Origin: Inquilinus sp. Marseille-Q2685
GTDB lineage: Bacteria > Pseudomonadota > Alphaproteobacteria > DSM-16000 > Inquilinaceae
Assembly (NCBI RefSeq): GCF_916619195.1
Contig: NZ_CAKAKL010000006.1
Location: forward strand, 186,001 to 250,000
Direction of reading: 5' to 3'
Length of the DNA stretch: 64,000 nt
Shown here in pieces: positions 19,610 through 27,743 of this stretch. Under the pieces are notes generated by a model. The model was given only the letters and a program-made list of their open reading frames with translations, was not told the origin of the DNA and searched no databases. The first letter of the stretch is position 1. The number at the start of each line of letters is the position of its first letter. The translations under genes were made by a program, and so were the position numbers.

Positions 19610-19769
19610 GTCATCAGCGCAGATAAATTACAATCATATACATATGTCTATTGCTATTATTTACATTCAGCATCCAGAATCTGTGATCAATCCTCTCGCC
19701 CGGATCTTGCCTGATCCCGCCGGATCGGGCATGCGCTGGGCGACACAGGATCTGCCCGGAGAGCTTCCG
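19610..19769. other. AT-rich divergent promoter region between cysE and the ghrA-like gene
   Basis: The 248-bp gap 19522-19769 holds an unusually AT-rich stretch at about 19620-19690 (many ATAT/TTAT words), the likely promoter zone for both divergent genes. A hairpin follows at 19709-19730 (GCCTGATCC / GGATCGGGC, 4-base loop) that would lie in the leader of the rightward message. No operator of a known regulator is recognised. Confidence 0.4.
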
Positions 19770-20702
19770 ATGCCCGTCGCCGTCTTCGCCTCGGCCACCG
19801 ACGATCCCGCCCAGTGGCTGCCGGCGCTGCGCGCGGCGATGCCGGCGCTGGAGGTCCGGGTCTGGCCCGGGATCGGCGATCCGGCCGAGATCGACTACGC
19901 GATCGTCTGGAAGCCGCCGGCCGGCATGCTGGCGGGGCTGCCGAACCTCAAGGTGATCTACTCGCTCGGCGCCGGCATCGACGCCATGCTGCGCGACCCG
20001 ACCCTGCCGGCCGACGTGCCGCTGGTGCGCATGGTCGATCTCAGCCTGACCGAAGGCATGGTCGAGTTCGTGGCCGAGCAGGTGCTGACGATCCACCGCC
20101 AGGCCCGGACCTACCGCGCCCAGCAGGCGGCCGGGGTGTGGCTGCAGCACGATCAGCGGCTGGCCCGCGACGTCACCGTCGGCATCCTCGGCCTCGGCAC
20201 GCTGGGCGGCGCCGCGGCCCGGGCGCTGAAGGCGCTGAACTTCCGCGTCGCGGGCTGGAGCCGCACGCCCAAGGCGGTCGAGGGGGTGGAGGGCTTCGCC
20301 GGCGCGGCGCAGCTCGACGCCTTCCTGGCCCGGTCCGAGATCCTGGTCTGCCTGCTGCCGCTGACGGCGGAGACCGAGGACATCCTCGACCGGAAACTGT
20401 TCGCGGCCCTGCCGCGCGGCGCCTGGGTGATCAATGCCGGGCGCGGCCATCACCTGGTCGACGCCGATCTGATCGCGGCGCTCGATTCCGGCCACCTCGC
20501 CGGCGCGGTGCTGGACGTGTTCCGGACCGAGCCGCTGCCGCCGGACCACCCGTTCTGGACCCATCCGAAGGTGGTGCTGACCCCGCACGTCGCCGCCAAC
20601 AACAACGCCAAATACGCGACGCTGCGCCTGGCCGAGCAGATCGCCCGATTCGAACGCGGCGAGCAGATGGAGGATGTGGTCGACCGGTCGCGGGGGTACT
20701 GA
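19770..20702 (+). CDS. ghrA: Glyoxylate/hydroxypyruvate reductase A-like D-2-hydroxyacid dehydrogenase
   Basis: 310 residues, the GhrA length. The NAD(P) fold is GILGLGTLGGAAARAL; the substrate/catalytic residues are in INAGRGHHLVD, FRTEPLP (Glu) and HPKVVLTPHVAA (catalytic His). It reduces glyoxylate and hydroxypyruvate with NADPH in the cytoplasm. Start at 19770 (MPVAVFASA) behind GGAGAG; the longer frame begins inside the AT-rich promoter zone. It is convergent with the MFS gene, 8 bp apart. Confidence 0.85.
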   Translation: MPVAVFASATDDPAQWLPALRAAMPALEVRVWPGIGDPAEIDYAIVWKPPAGMLAGLPNLKVIYSLGAGIDAMLRDPTLPADVPLVRMVDLSLTEGMVEFVAEQVLTIHRQARTYRAQQAAGVWLQHDQRLARDVTVGILGLGTLGGAAARALKALNFRVAGWSRTPKAVEGVEGFAGAAQLDAFLARSEILVCLLPLTAETEDILDRKLFAALPRGAWVINAGRGHHLVDADLIAALDSGHLAGAVLDVFRTEPLPPDHPFWTHPKVVLTPHVAANNNAKYATLRLAEQIARFERGEQMEDVVDRSRGY

Positions 20703-20710
20703 CCCGGCGG

Positions 20711-21892
20711 TCACGACGTCGCCCGGCGCAGCGTCGACAGCAGGGCCAGCGCGGCGCAGAGCGCGCCGGCGGCGAAGGCGGCGGAATAGCCGAACCGCGT
20801 CACCACCAGCCCGATCACCGGTCCGGTCGCGGCCAGGCCGATGTCGAAGAAAGCGACATAGGCCCCGAGTGCGGCGCCGCGGCTGGCGGCCGGCACGCGC
20901 TTCACCGCCTCCACCCCAAAGGAGGGGAAGACCAGCGAGAAGCCGGCCCCGGTCAGGAAGGCGCCGGCCAGCGCCACCTGCGGCACCGCCGCCGCCCACA
21001 GCAGCAGCAGGCCGAGCACCTGCACGGCCAGCGACCCCGCGGCCACCCAGGCGCCGCCGAAGCGGTCGGGGAAGTGCCCGAACAGCAGCCGCGCCAGGAT
21101 ATAGGCCCCGCCGAAGGCGCTGAGGGCGAAGCCGGCGCCGCCCCATCCCTCCGCCTGGAAGTCGAGGGCGATGAAGGATGAGATCGCGCCGAACCCGACC
21201 GAGGCGAGAGCCAGCCCGGCCCCTTGCCACAGGATCATGCCCAGCACCCGCAGGAAGGGCAGTCGCGCCCCGCCCGCCCCGCGCACCGCCAGCAGCGGCA
21301 TCGCGACCAGCCCGGCCAGCAGCGCCGCGACGACGATGGCGCCGGCCACCGCGCCGAAGCCGCCCCAGCCGCGCAGCGCCAGTCCGGCCGGGCCGCCCGC
21401 GGCGATGGCGCCGTACATGGCGATGCCGATCCAGACCATGGCCCTGCCGGCCCGCGGCCCGCCGACCGCGGCGATGCTCCAGGCCAGCCCGCCGACCATC
21501 AGAAGCCCCTCGCCCAGCCCGGCCGCGGCCCGGCCGAGCAGCAGCAGGGCGAGACCGAGCCGGGGGTCGGCCGGCAGCGAAGCACCGGCGTAGAGCAGGC
21601 CGGACAGGGCGGCGCCGGCCACGCCGGCCAGCACCGCGGCCTTGCCGCCGAGCCGGTCGCACAGCCCGCCGGCCCAGGGCCGCGTCAGCAGCGTGACCGC
21701 CGGCTGCAGCGCCACGGCCAGGGCCACGGCCAGCGGGCCCTGGCCCAGGGTCTCGTGGACATGGACCGGCAGCACCGCCAGCGGCAGGCCGACCATGCCG
21801 TAGCCGAGGAAGACGATCAGGGCGAAGGGCAGCAGCTGCCGGGCCGCGCCGGACGGGGCCGCGGCCGCGTCGGAGGATGCGGTGGAGGACAT
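20711..21892 (-). CDS. MFS transporter (YhhS/YfcJ-like)
   Basis: 393 residues, about twelve membrane helices. The segment GYGMVGLPLAVLPVHVH near the start and LCDRLGGKAAVLAG (the helix 2-3 loop motif) match the YhhS/YfcJ group of putative exporters. Substrate unknown. It is divergent from a LysR gene with 90 bp between starts, so that regulator probably controls it. Confidence 0.8.
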   Translation of the reverse strand: MSSTASSDAAAAPSGAARQLLPFALIVFLGYGMVGLPLAVLPVHVHETLGQGPLAVALAVALQPAVTLLTRPWAGGLCDRLGGKAAVLAGVAGAALSGLLYAGASLPADPRLGLALLLLGRAAAGLGEGLLMVGGLAWSIAAVGGPRAGRAMVWIGIAMYGAIAAGGPAGLALRGWGGFGAVAGAIVVAALLAGLVAMPLLAVRGAGGARLPFLRVLGMILWQGAGLALASVGFGAISSFIALDFQAEGWGGAGFALSAFGGAYILARLLFGHFPDRFGGAWVAAGSLAVQVLGLLLLWAAAVPQVALAGAFLTGAGFSLVFPSFGVEAVKRVPAASRGAALGAYVAFFDIGLAATGPVIGLVVTRFGYSAAFAAGALCAALALLSTLRRATS

Positions 21893-21982
21893 GACGGATC
21901 TCTCGGTTGAACGGTCGGCCCGAAGCTGACCCGTCTCGGGTATGCTTTCCAGTGCAGTCTTCTGACTTTATAGTTGCGTTCG

Positions 21983-22897
21983 ATGCATTCCATGGATCTG
22001 AACCTGCTGGTGGCGCTCGACGCGCTGCTGGCCGAAGGCAGCGTCGCCGGCGCCGCCCGCCGCATGAATCTGAGCGCGCCGGCGATGAGCCGGACGCTGG
22101 CCCGCATCCGCGACGCCGTCGGCGACCCGGTGCTGGTGCGCGCCGGCCGCCGGCTGGTGCCGACGCCGCGGGCGATCGAGCTGCGGGACCGCGTCCGCGC
22201 GGTGGTGGAGGATGCGCAGGCGCTGCTGCGGCCGGAGGGCGCCACCGACCCCTCGACGCTGGAGCGCACCTTCACCATCCGGGCCAGCGACTACGCCGCC
22301 GGTGTGTTCTCGGCCGGGCTGGCCGCGGCGGCGGCACGGCAGGCGCCGGGGGTCACCCTGCGCTTCACCGACCAGGGCCGGGAGGACGTCAAAGATCTGC
22401 GCGAGGGTCGCATCGACCTCGATATCGGCGTGCTGGGCAGCGAGACCGGCCCCGAGATCCGCGTCCAGACCCTGCTGCAGGACCGCTTCGTCGGGGTGGT
22501 GCGGGAGGGCCATCCGCTGCTGCGGGGCGCCATGACGGCCGAGCGCTTCGCCGCCGCGCCCCATATCAGCGCGTCCCGGCGCGGCCGCAGCCGCGGCCTG
22601 ATCGACGATGCGCTGGAGCGGCAGGGCCTATCGCGCCGGGTGACGCTGGTGATGCCCAGCTTCTACGCCGCGCTGTTCACCGCCGCCTCTTCGGACATCG
22701 TCGCCGCGCTGCCGCTTGCCGTCGTCGCGCGCGCGGCGGCGCTGGGGTTGGCGGTGCGGTCCTTCGAGCTGCCGGTGACGGTGCCGACGGTCACCGTCGT
22801 CCAGTCCTGGCATCCGCGCTTCGACAAGGATGCCGGCCACCGCTGGCTACGCCAGCTGATCAAAGCGACGATCGGGGAGACGGCGGAGCGGCGGTGA
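21983..22897 (+). CDS. LysR-family regulator next to the MFS gene
   Basis: About 304 residues. The N-terminal helix-turn-helix (DLNLLVALDALLAEGSVAGA, then RRMNLSAPAMSRTLARIR) follows the NodD/LeuO-like subgroup pattern. The effector domain has the YAAGVFSAGLAAA and VGVVREGHPL regions. Starts at TTG 21974, ATG 21983 or ATG 21992 are possible; no clear ribosome site decides. Divergent orientation suggests it regulates the MFS carrier at 20711-21892. Confidence 0.85.
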   Translation: MHSMDLNLLVALDALLAEGSVAGAARRMNLSAPAMSRTLARIRDAVGDPVLVRAGRRLVPTPRAIELRDRVRAVVEDAQALLRPEGATDPSTLERTFTIRASDYAAGVFSAGLAAAAARQAPGVTLRFTDQGREDVKDLREGRIDLDIGVLGSETGPEIRVQTLLQDRFVGVVREGHPLLRGAMTAERFAAAPHISASRRGRSRGLIDDALERQGLSRRVTLVMPSFYAALFTAASSDIVAALPLAVVARAAALGLAVRSFELPVTVPTVTVVQSWHPRFDKDAGHRWLRQLIKATIGETAERR

Positions 22898-22903
22898 CGG
22901 GAC

Positions 22904-23776
22904 CTACCCGAACCGCCGCACCGCTGTGATGCCCCTGCCCTCGTCCGCTTCGACACGGGCGGCTACCTCGCGCACCGGGTCGAGCGAGACGCAGGCCGCC
23001 CGGACATTGGCGTGGATCAGGGTCTCGCCGTCGGCCATCAGCCCGACATGGCCGGGGAAATAGACCAGGTCGCCGCGCCGCAGCCCGGCGCCCTCACCCG
23101 TGCCCACGAGCGTCCCCGCGGTCCGCGCCTGACGGTAGGTGTCGCGCTCGATGGCGTGGCCGGCCGCGGCGCAGGCCAGTTGGACCAGGCCGGAGCAGTC
23201 GATGCCGAGGCTGGAGCGGCCGCCCCACAGATAGGGCACGCCGAGGAAGCGCTGCGCCGTCGCCACCACATCGGGCTCGGCGGCGTCGAGCGGCCCCAGC
23301 GCCACCTCCGGCACCCAGCCGCCGGGCTCGCCGGCCTCGCGGATCCGGGCATAGCCCTTCGCCGTCTCCACCACCTCGACCGGGCTGCGGAAGCTCAGCG
23401 CGCGGACCGGCGGGCGCTTGAAGTCGGGATCCGGATAGAGGAAGGCGCGGAAGGCCCGGATCCGGTGGGTCGGCGCGGCGACCCGGTCGGACAGTGCCGC
23501 CGCCTCGACATAGCCGACATAGCCGTCGGCGGTGAGCTGGCCCCAGGCCCAGCCGTCCTTCACCTCGTAGACCGTGATGGTCTCGCCATGCAGCATCTCG
23601 GTCGCCTGGCCGCGCGACGCGTCGGGGGCCGAACGCATCGGCACGATGCCGCGGACCGCCTGGTGCAGCGTGCCGGCGGCGTAGCGTTCCGCCGCATGGA
23701 CGCCGCGCAGGCTCTCGGACGCGAGGTCCGGCCGCCAGGGCACCAGGTTGCGGTCGATATCGGGCGAGGTGGTCAC
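22904..23776 (-). CDS. NlpC/P60-family peptidase with SH3 domains
   Basis: 290 residues. Two bacterial SH3-like segments come first (residues 40-160: AVRGIVPMRSAPDA, TVYEVKDGWAWGQL). The NlpC/P60 domain follows, with catalytic Cys in GIDCSGLVQLA and His in GHVGLM. It probably cuts gamma-D-glutamyl-diamino acid bonds in wall peptides (YkfC/dipeptidyl-peptidase VI type). No signal peptide is seen, so it may recycle muropeptides in the cytoplasm, in keeping with the aminopeptidase two genes upstream. The GTG start overlaps the MarR stop (GTGA). Confidence 0.88.
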   Translation of the reverse strand: MTTSPDIDRNLVPWRPDLASESLRGVHAAERYAAGTLHQAVRGIVPMRSAPDASRGQATEMLHGETITVYEVKDGWAWGQLTADGYVGYVEAAALSDRVAAPTHRIRAFRAFLYPDPDFKRPPVRALSFRSPVEVVETAKGYARIREAGEPGGWVPEVALGPLDAAEPDVVATAQRFLGVPYLWGGRSSLGIDCSGLVQLACAAAGHAIERDTYRQARTAGTLVGTGEGAGLRRGDLVYFPGHVGLMADGETLIHANVRAACVSLDPVREVAARVEADEGRGITAVRRFG

Positions 23777-24129
23777 GCCGCGGCGCCGATCATGCTGGCG
23801 GCCTGGCGCACCAGGTCGGCGAAGCCGTCGAGATAGGCCTGGCCGGCCTCGGTCCGCTCGATCAGCACGTTGCGCCGGTCGGCCGGGTCGACGGTGCGGC
23901 GGGTCAGGCCCAGCTCGCCCAGCCGGTCGAGCGCGCGGGTCACCGCCGGCTTGGAGATGTGCAGGGTCGAGGACAGGCCGCGCACCGTGTGCGGCGCCGG
24001 GGTCAGGTAGATGGTGAGCAGGAGCGCGATCTGCCGCGACGACAGGTCCGGCGCCTCGCGCCGGACCGCCGCGGTCAGGGCGTGGCGCCACAGCTCCAGC
24101 GCCTGGTGCGAGGTCAGGGCGACGGTCAT
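23773..24129 (-). CDS. MarR-family regulator
   Basis: 118 residues from the ATG at 24129 (MTVALTSHQALELW), chosen because GGGAGAGGAC lies just before it; a longer frame to 24186 overlaps the aminopeptidase end. Winged-helix motifs are LSSTLHISKPAVTRALDRL and GLTRRTVDPADRRNVLIERT. It sits between an M17 aminopeptidase and an NlpC/P60 peptidase in one direction with overlapping ends, so it is likely cotranscribed with both. Ligand unknown. Confidence 0.85.
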   Translation of the reverse strand: MTVALTSHQALELWRHALTAAVRREAPDLSSRQIALLLTIYLTPAPHTVRGLSSTLHISKPAVTRALDRLGELGLTRRTVDPADRRNVLIERTEAGQAYLDGFADLVRQAASMIGAAA

Positions 24130-24169
24130 GCCGTCCTCTCCCTCGGCTCCGGCGATACGGTCGATCGAA

Positions 24170-25555
24170 TCAGCGCCGGCCTCCAAACCGCTCCTCCAGC
24201 AGGGCGTAGACGGCCCGCATCGTCATCGCCTCGCCGCCCTTCGGCCGGCCCGGGCGGTCGGCGCCGTTCCAGGCATAGAGGTCGATATGCACCCAGGGCA
24301 CGCCCGGCGCCACGAAGCGCTCGAGGAACAGGGCCGCGGTGATGGCCCCGCCGAAGCGCGTGTCGGGCGCGTTGTTGATGTCGGCGATGCCGGATCTCAG
24401 CAGCCGGTTGTAGGGCTGCCACAGCGGCAGGCGCCACAGCGGGTCCTCGACCCGGCGCGACACCGCGGCCAGCGCGTCGGCGGTGGCGTCGTCGTTCGAG
24501 AACATCGCCGGCACGTCGGTGCCGAGGGCGACCCGGGCGGCGCCGGTCAGGGTGGCGAAATCGACGATGATCTCGGGCTTCTCCGACGACGCCTCCTCCA
24601 GCGCGTCGCACAGCACCAGCCGCCCCTCGGCGTCGGTGTTGCCGATCTCGACCGTCAGCCCCTTGCGGCTGCGGTACACGTCCATCGGCCGGAAGGCGTC
24701 GCCGGACACCGCGTTCTCGACCGCCGGCACCAGCACGCGCAGCCGCACCGGCAGCTGCGCCATCATCACCATGCGGGCGACGCCGAGGGCATGGGCGGCG
24801 CCGCCCATGTCCTTCTTCATCAGCAGCATGTTGCCGGAATCCTTGAGGTCGAGGCCGCCCGAATCGAAGACGACGCCCTTGCCGACCAGCGTCACCTTCG
24901 GCGCCGACGGATCACCCCAGGTGATGTCGATCAGCCGCGGCGCCCGGCTGGAGGCGCGGCCGACGGCGTGGATCAGCGGGTAGTTGCGGGTCAGCAGCTC
25001 GTCGCCGACGGTGACGCTGAAGCGGGCGCCGAACTCCTTGGCCAGCGCCTCGGCCGCGGCGGCCAGCTCGGCCGGGCCGAGGTCGTTGGCCGGGGTGTTG
25101 ACCAAGTCGCGCACCAGCGTGGGGGCGCTGGCCGCGCGCTCGACCGCGGCGCGGTCGGCCGCCTTCGGCCAGACCAGCTTGGCCGAGGCCCGCTCCGGCC
25201 CCTTGTAGCGGCCGTAGTGATAGCCGCCGAGCGCCCAGCCGAAGGCGGCGGCGGTGGCGGTCGCCGGCTCGGCCGAATCATCCAGCGAATAGGTGCCTGC
25301 CGGCAGGGACGTCGGCAGCCCGGCGAAAGCCCAGGCATCGGCCGCGGAGTCGATGCCAACCAGGATCGCGTCGACCCGCCCGCCTTCGCCCGGCAGCGCC
25401 AGGGTGCGGCCCGATTCCGCGGCGAAGCCGTTGGCCTCGGCCCAGGCCCGCTGCGCCGGCGTCGCGGCGGCGCGCCAGCCGTCCAACGCGGCCTTGCTGA
25501 GCGGGATCAGAGAGACGGTCTCTCCCTCGGCGGCATCGACCAGTTGAGGCAGCAC
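24170..25555 (-). CDS. Leucyl aminopeptidase family protein (M17)
   Basis: About 461 residues from the GTG at 25555. A GTG at 25594, also with a GGAG upstream, would add 13. The M17 metal/catalytic motifs are VGKGVVFDSGGLDLK (metal Lys/Asp and catalytic Lys), MLLMKKDMGGAA, and NTDAEGRLVL with metal Asp/Glu and catalytic Arg. It cleaves N-terminal residues from peptides in the cytoplasm. Followed by MarR and NlpC/P60 genes, it suggests a peptide or murein-peptide degradation operon. Its start is divergent from the GST gene. Confidence 0.92.
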   Translation of the reverse strand: MLPQLVDAAEGETVSLIPLSKAALDGWRAAATPAQRAWAEANGFAAESGRTLALPGEGGRVDAILVGIDSAADAWAFAGLPTSLPAGTYSLDDSAEPATATAAAFGWALGGYHYGRYKGPERASAKLVWPKAADRAAVERAASAPTLVRDLVNTPANDLGPAELAAAAEALAKEFGARFSVTVGDELLTRNYPLIHAVGRASSRAPRLIDITWGDPSAPKVTLVGKGVVFDSGGLDLKDSGNMLLMKKDMGGAAHALGVARMVMMAQLPVRLRVLVPAVENAVSGDAFRPMDVYRSRKGLTVEIGNTDAEGRLVLCDALEEASSEKPEIIVDFATLTGAARVALGTDVPAMFSNDDATADALAAVSRRVEDPLWRLPLWQPYNRLLRSGIADINNAPDTRFGGAITAALFLERFVAPGVPWVHIDLYAWNGADRPGRPKGGEAMTMRAVYALLEERFGGRR

Positions 25556-25647
25556 GGCGCAGGCCTTCTTGCGTTCGGGAACTCGGGGCGGCACACCATG
25601 CTCCAGCCCGTTTGCCTTGCCAACCCCTCAGCCGGAGCGGACCCGCC

Positions 25648-26283
25648 ATGCGCCTCGTCATCGGCAACAAGCGCTATTCCTCCTGGTCGCTGCGGCCCTG
25701 GCTGGCCCTGGCGCATCACGGCGTCGCCTTCGAGGAGGTCCTGATCCCGCTGTACCGTGACGGGTCGAAGGAGGCGATCCTGCGCCATTCGCCGAGCGGC
25801 AAGGTGCCGGCGCTGATCGACGGCGGCACCACGGTGTGGGACAGCCTGGCGATCCTCGAATACCTGGCCGAGCGCTTCCCGGATCTCGCCCTGTGGCCGC
25901 GCGACCCGGCGCGGCGGGCGCTGGCGCGGTCGGTCTCGGCCGAGATGCACAGCGGCTTCACGGCCCTGCGCAACGAGCTGCCGATGGACCTGGCGCCGGT
26001 CGATCCGGGCAAGGCCCGCAGCGACGCCACCGGGGCCGACATCGCCCGCATCACCGCGATCTGGCGGCAGTGCCGCGCGGCGGCTGGCGCCGAGGGCCCC
26101 TTCCTGTTCGGCGCCTTCGGCGCGGCCGACTGCATGTATGCGCCGGTGGTGGTGCGATTCGACCGCTATCGGGTGCCGCTCGACCCCGCCTGCCGGACCT
26201 ATGCCGACGCGATCCTGGACCTGCCGGCGATGCGGCGCTGGGTCGAGGCGGGGATGGCCGAGCCCTGGGTGCTGATGTTCTGA
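25648..26283 (+). CDS. Glutathione S-transferase family protein
   Basis: 211 residues. The N-terminal thioredoxin fold reads RLVIGNKRYSSWSLRPWL with a Ser/Tyr pair at the active-site turn. KVPALIDGG holds the cis-Pro, and WDSLAILEYLAE the glutathione-binding Ser. The C-terminal helical domain is normal. It resembles the YfcF/zeta-like group; substrate unknown. Start chosen at MRLVIGNKR (25648). Confidence 0.88.
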   Translation: MRLVIGNKRYSSWSLRPWLALAHHGVAFEEVLIPLYRDGSKEAILRHSPSGKVPALIDGGTTVWDSLAILEYLAERFPDLALWPRDPARRALARSVSAEMHSGFTALRNELPMDLAPVDPGKARSDATGADIARITAIWRQCRAAAGAEGPFLFGAFGAADCMYAPVVVRFDRYRVPLDPACRTYADAILDLPAMRRWVEAGMAEPWVLMF

Positions 26284-26313
26284 GAGCGCCGCCCCTTCCC
26301 GATCGCCTTCAAC

Positions 26314-26400
26314 CGTCATTGCGAGCGCAGCGAAGCAATCCAGAGGCTGGTGCACGCACCCCCTGGATTGCTTCGTCGGCTTCGCCTCCTCGCAATGACG
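26314..26400. repeat. Palindromic intergenic element, family A (complete copy)
   Basis: An 87-bp near-palindrome. It begins CGTCATTGCGAGCG...GAAGCAATCCAG, has a short unpaired centre (AGGCTGGTGCACGCACC), and ends CTGGATTGCTTCG...CTCGCAATGACG. This TCATTGCGAG-type element is widespread in bacteria as an extragenic repeat. It lies between the convergent GST and metA genes. Degraded relatives are at 18569-18610 and near 35853-35868. Confidence 0.85.
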
Positions 26401-26440
26401 ATGAGGGACGAACGCCGACAAACCGCCAGGCGGCCCTGCC

Positions 26441-27361
26441 TCAGCCCCGGCCGATGTCGTCGATCTCGTAGGGCGTGGTCTGGTACAGCTGGTTGATCCA
26501 GTTGCCGAACAACAGATGGGCGTGGCTGCGCCACCGGTTCTGCGGGCGGCGAGCGGGGTCGTTCCCCGGGAAGTAGTCGTGCGGCAGGGCGATCGGCTTG
26601 CCGGCGGCGACGTCCCGGAAATATTCGTCGCCGAGCGTGTCGGTGTCGTATTCGACATGGTTGAACATGTGCAGCGACCGGCGCCCCGGGTCGTCCAGCA
26701 GGCACAGGCCGGCATCGTCCGACTCCATCAGCACCTTCATGCCGCTCTCGGCCGGGATGTCCTCGCGCCGCGTCTCGGTCCAGCGCGACACCGGAATGGT
26801 GAAGTCGTCCGAGAAGCCGCGGAGATAAGGCGAGGCCGGCTCGACGATGCGGTGGCGGTACACGCCGAACTTCTTCTGGGGCAGCGCGTGCTTGGGCACG
26901 CCGTGGAAATGGTGCACCGCCGCCTGGGCCCCCCAGCAGATGTTGAAGCAGCCATGGACGTTGGTCTGCGTCCAGTCGAAGACCCGGCGCAGCTCGTCCC
27001 AGTAGGTCACCTGCTCGAACGGCATCGTCTCGACCGGCGCGCCGGTGACGATGAAGCCGTCGAACTTCTCTGTCCGGACATCCTCCCAGTCGCGGTAGAA
27101 GGACAGGATGTGGTCGCTGGGCGTGTTGCGCGGGACGTGGTTGGTCATCTTGACCAGCGTCAGCTCGACCTGCAGCGGCGAGGCGCCAAGCAGCCGGGCG
27201 AACTGGGTCTCGGTCTTGACCTTGTTCGGCATCAGGTTCAGCAGGCCGATCCGCATCGGCCGGATGTCCTGCCGCACCGCCTGCGCCTCGAGCATCACCA
27301 TGACCCCTTCCGCTTCGAGGACGGACCGGGCGGGCAGGTCGTTCGGAATCTTGATCGGCAT
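26441..27361 (-). CDS. metA: Homoserine O-acyltransferase (predicted acetyl-CoA type)
   Basis: 306 residues. It activates homoserine for methionine synthesis. Catalytic Cys142 is in [11 protein letters not shown], and His235 and Glu237 in MFNHVEYD, at the same positions as in E. coli MetA. Residue 111 is Glu (GAPVETMPF). Published work on MetA enzymes links Glu111 to acetyl-CoA use and Gly111 to succinyl-CoA, so this MetA is probably an O-acetyltransferase despite the name. Start at 27361 ([10 protein letters not shown]). A structured leader lies about 70 nt upstream and suggests control by S-adenosylmethionine. Confidence 0.94.
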   Translation of the reverse strand: MPIKIPNDLPARSVLEAEGVMVMLEAQAVRQDIRPMRIGLLNLMPNKVKTETQFARLLGASPLQVELTLVKMTNHVPRNTPSDHILSFYRDWEDVRTEKFDGFIVTGAPVETMPFEQVTYWDELRRVFDWTQTNVHGCFNICWGAQAAVHHFHGVPKHALPQKKFGVYRHRIVEPASPYLRGFSDDFTIPVSRWTETRREDIPAESGMKVLMESDDAGLCLLDDPGRRSLHMFNHVEYDTDTLGDEYFRDVAAGKPIALPHDYFPGNDPARRPQNRWRSHAHLLFGNWINQLYQTTPYEIDDIGRG

Positions 27362-27432
27362 AGCTTCGGTCGGTTTCCACGCGTCGTGGGCAGGACCGAT
27401 TGTGGAATGACCCGCTTGGTTGTCGGTTCGAC

Positions 27433-27508
27433 CACATCCTCCCTTTCGGGAGCGCCACCTTGCTCGGGGAAGCAGGTTGGCGTCGGGCAGTGCCCAACTC
27501 CTGATGTG
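27433..27508 (-). ncRNA. Structured metA leader, candidate SAM-I-clan riboswitch
   Basis: Read on the minus strand, CACATC (27508-27503) pairs with GATGTG (27438-27433) to close a junction of three hairpins. These are GGGC-act-GCCC (about 27497-27483), a bulged 10-bp helix GCCAACCTGC/GCAAGGTGGC (27481-27454), and CTCCC-GAAA-GGGAG (27452-27439). The words AUCAGGAG after the first strand, CCAACC entering helix 3 and GGUGGCGCUCC leaving it resemble the SAM-I core AUCAAGAG, GGCAACC and GGUGCUAAUUCC, with a shortened P2. It lies 71 nt before the metA start. A covariance-model search was not possible, so the class is inferred. Confidence 0.5.
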
Positions 27509-27599
27509 CGTCAAGTTCTACGGGGTCGGCCGGCACATTTCAACTGGATGAATGTGGATCGACATCCGGTCCGCCGGGCTTAGCTGAGAGGCATCGTTC

Positions 27600-27743
27600 A
27601 GAGACCGTTTGGGAATGCGCTGGTGTGAGTCGGCTGGCGGGGGTTTCGAGAACCGGAGCGCAGCGGACGTGAAGTCCGTGAGCACCGGAAGCGGAGAAAC
27701 CGCCGTCAGACGGCCGCACCAGCAGCATTCCCGAATGGTCTCT
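27600..27743. repeat. 144-bp palindromic intergenic element
   Basis: Left arm AGAGACCGTTTGGGAATGCGC (20-base core at 27601-27620) and right arm GCATTCCCGAATGGTCTCT (27725-27743) are near-perfect inverted copies, continuing through TGGTG / CACCAG. Inside lie further hairpins (CGGACGTGAAGTCCG; GGCGGTTTCTCCGCTT against a GGTTTCGAGAACCGG arm). The right end runs into the stop codon of the TAXI gene. It fills the space between the metA leader and that gene. No transposase or coding frame is seen. The 27541-27599 stretch holds nothing recognisable. Confidence 0.75.

Noticed and set aside
19608-19769. Upstream in-frame starts that would lengthen the ghrA-like protein
   Set aside because: They lie in the AT-rich promoter zone and encode sequence without family similarity; the start at 19770 has a ribosome site and gives the family's length.
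27501-27514. FNR/FixK-like box (TTGACGCACATCAG read on the minus strand) before metA
   Set aside because: One half-site base is off, oxygen control of metA is not expected, and the bases are better explained as the first strand of the leader RNA helix.
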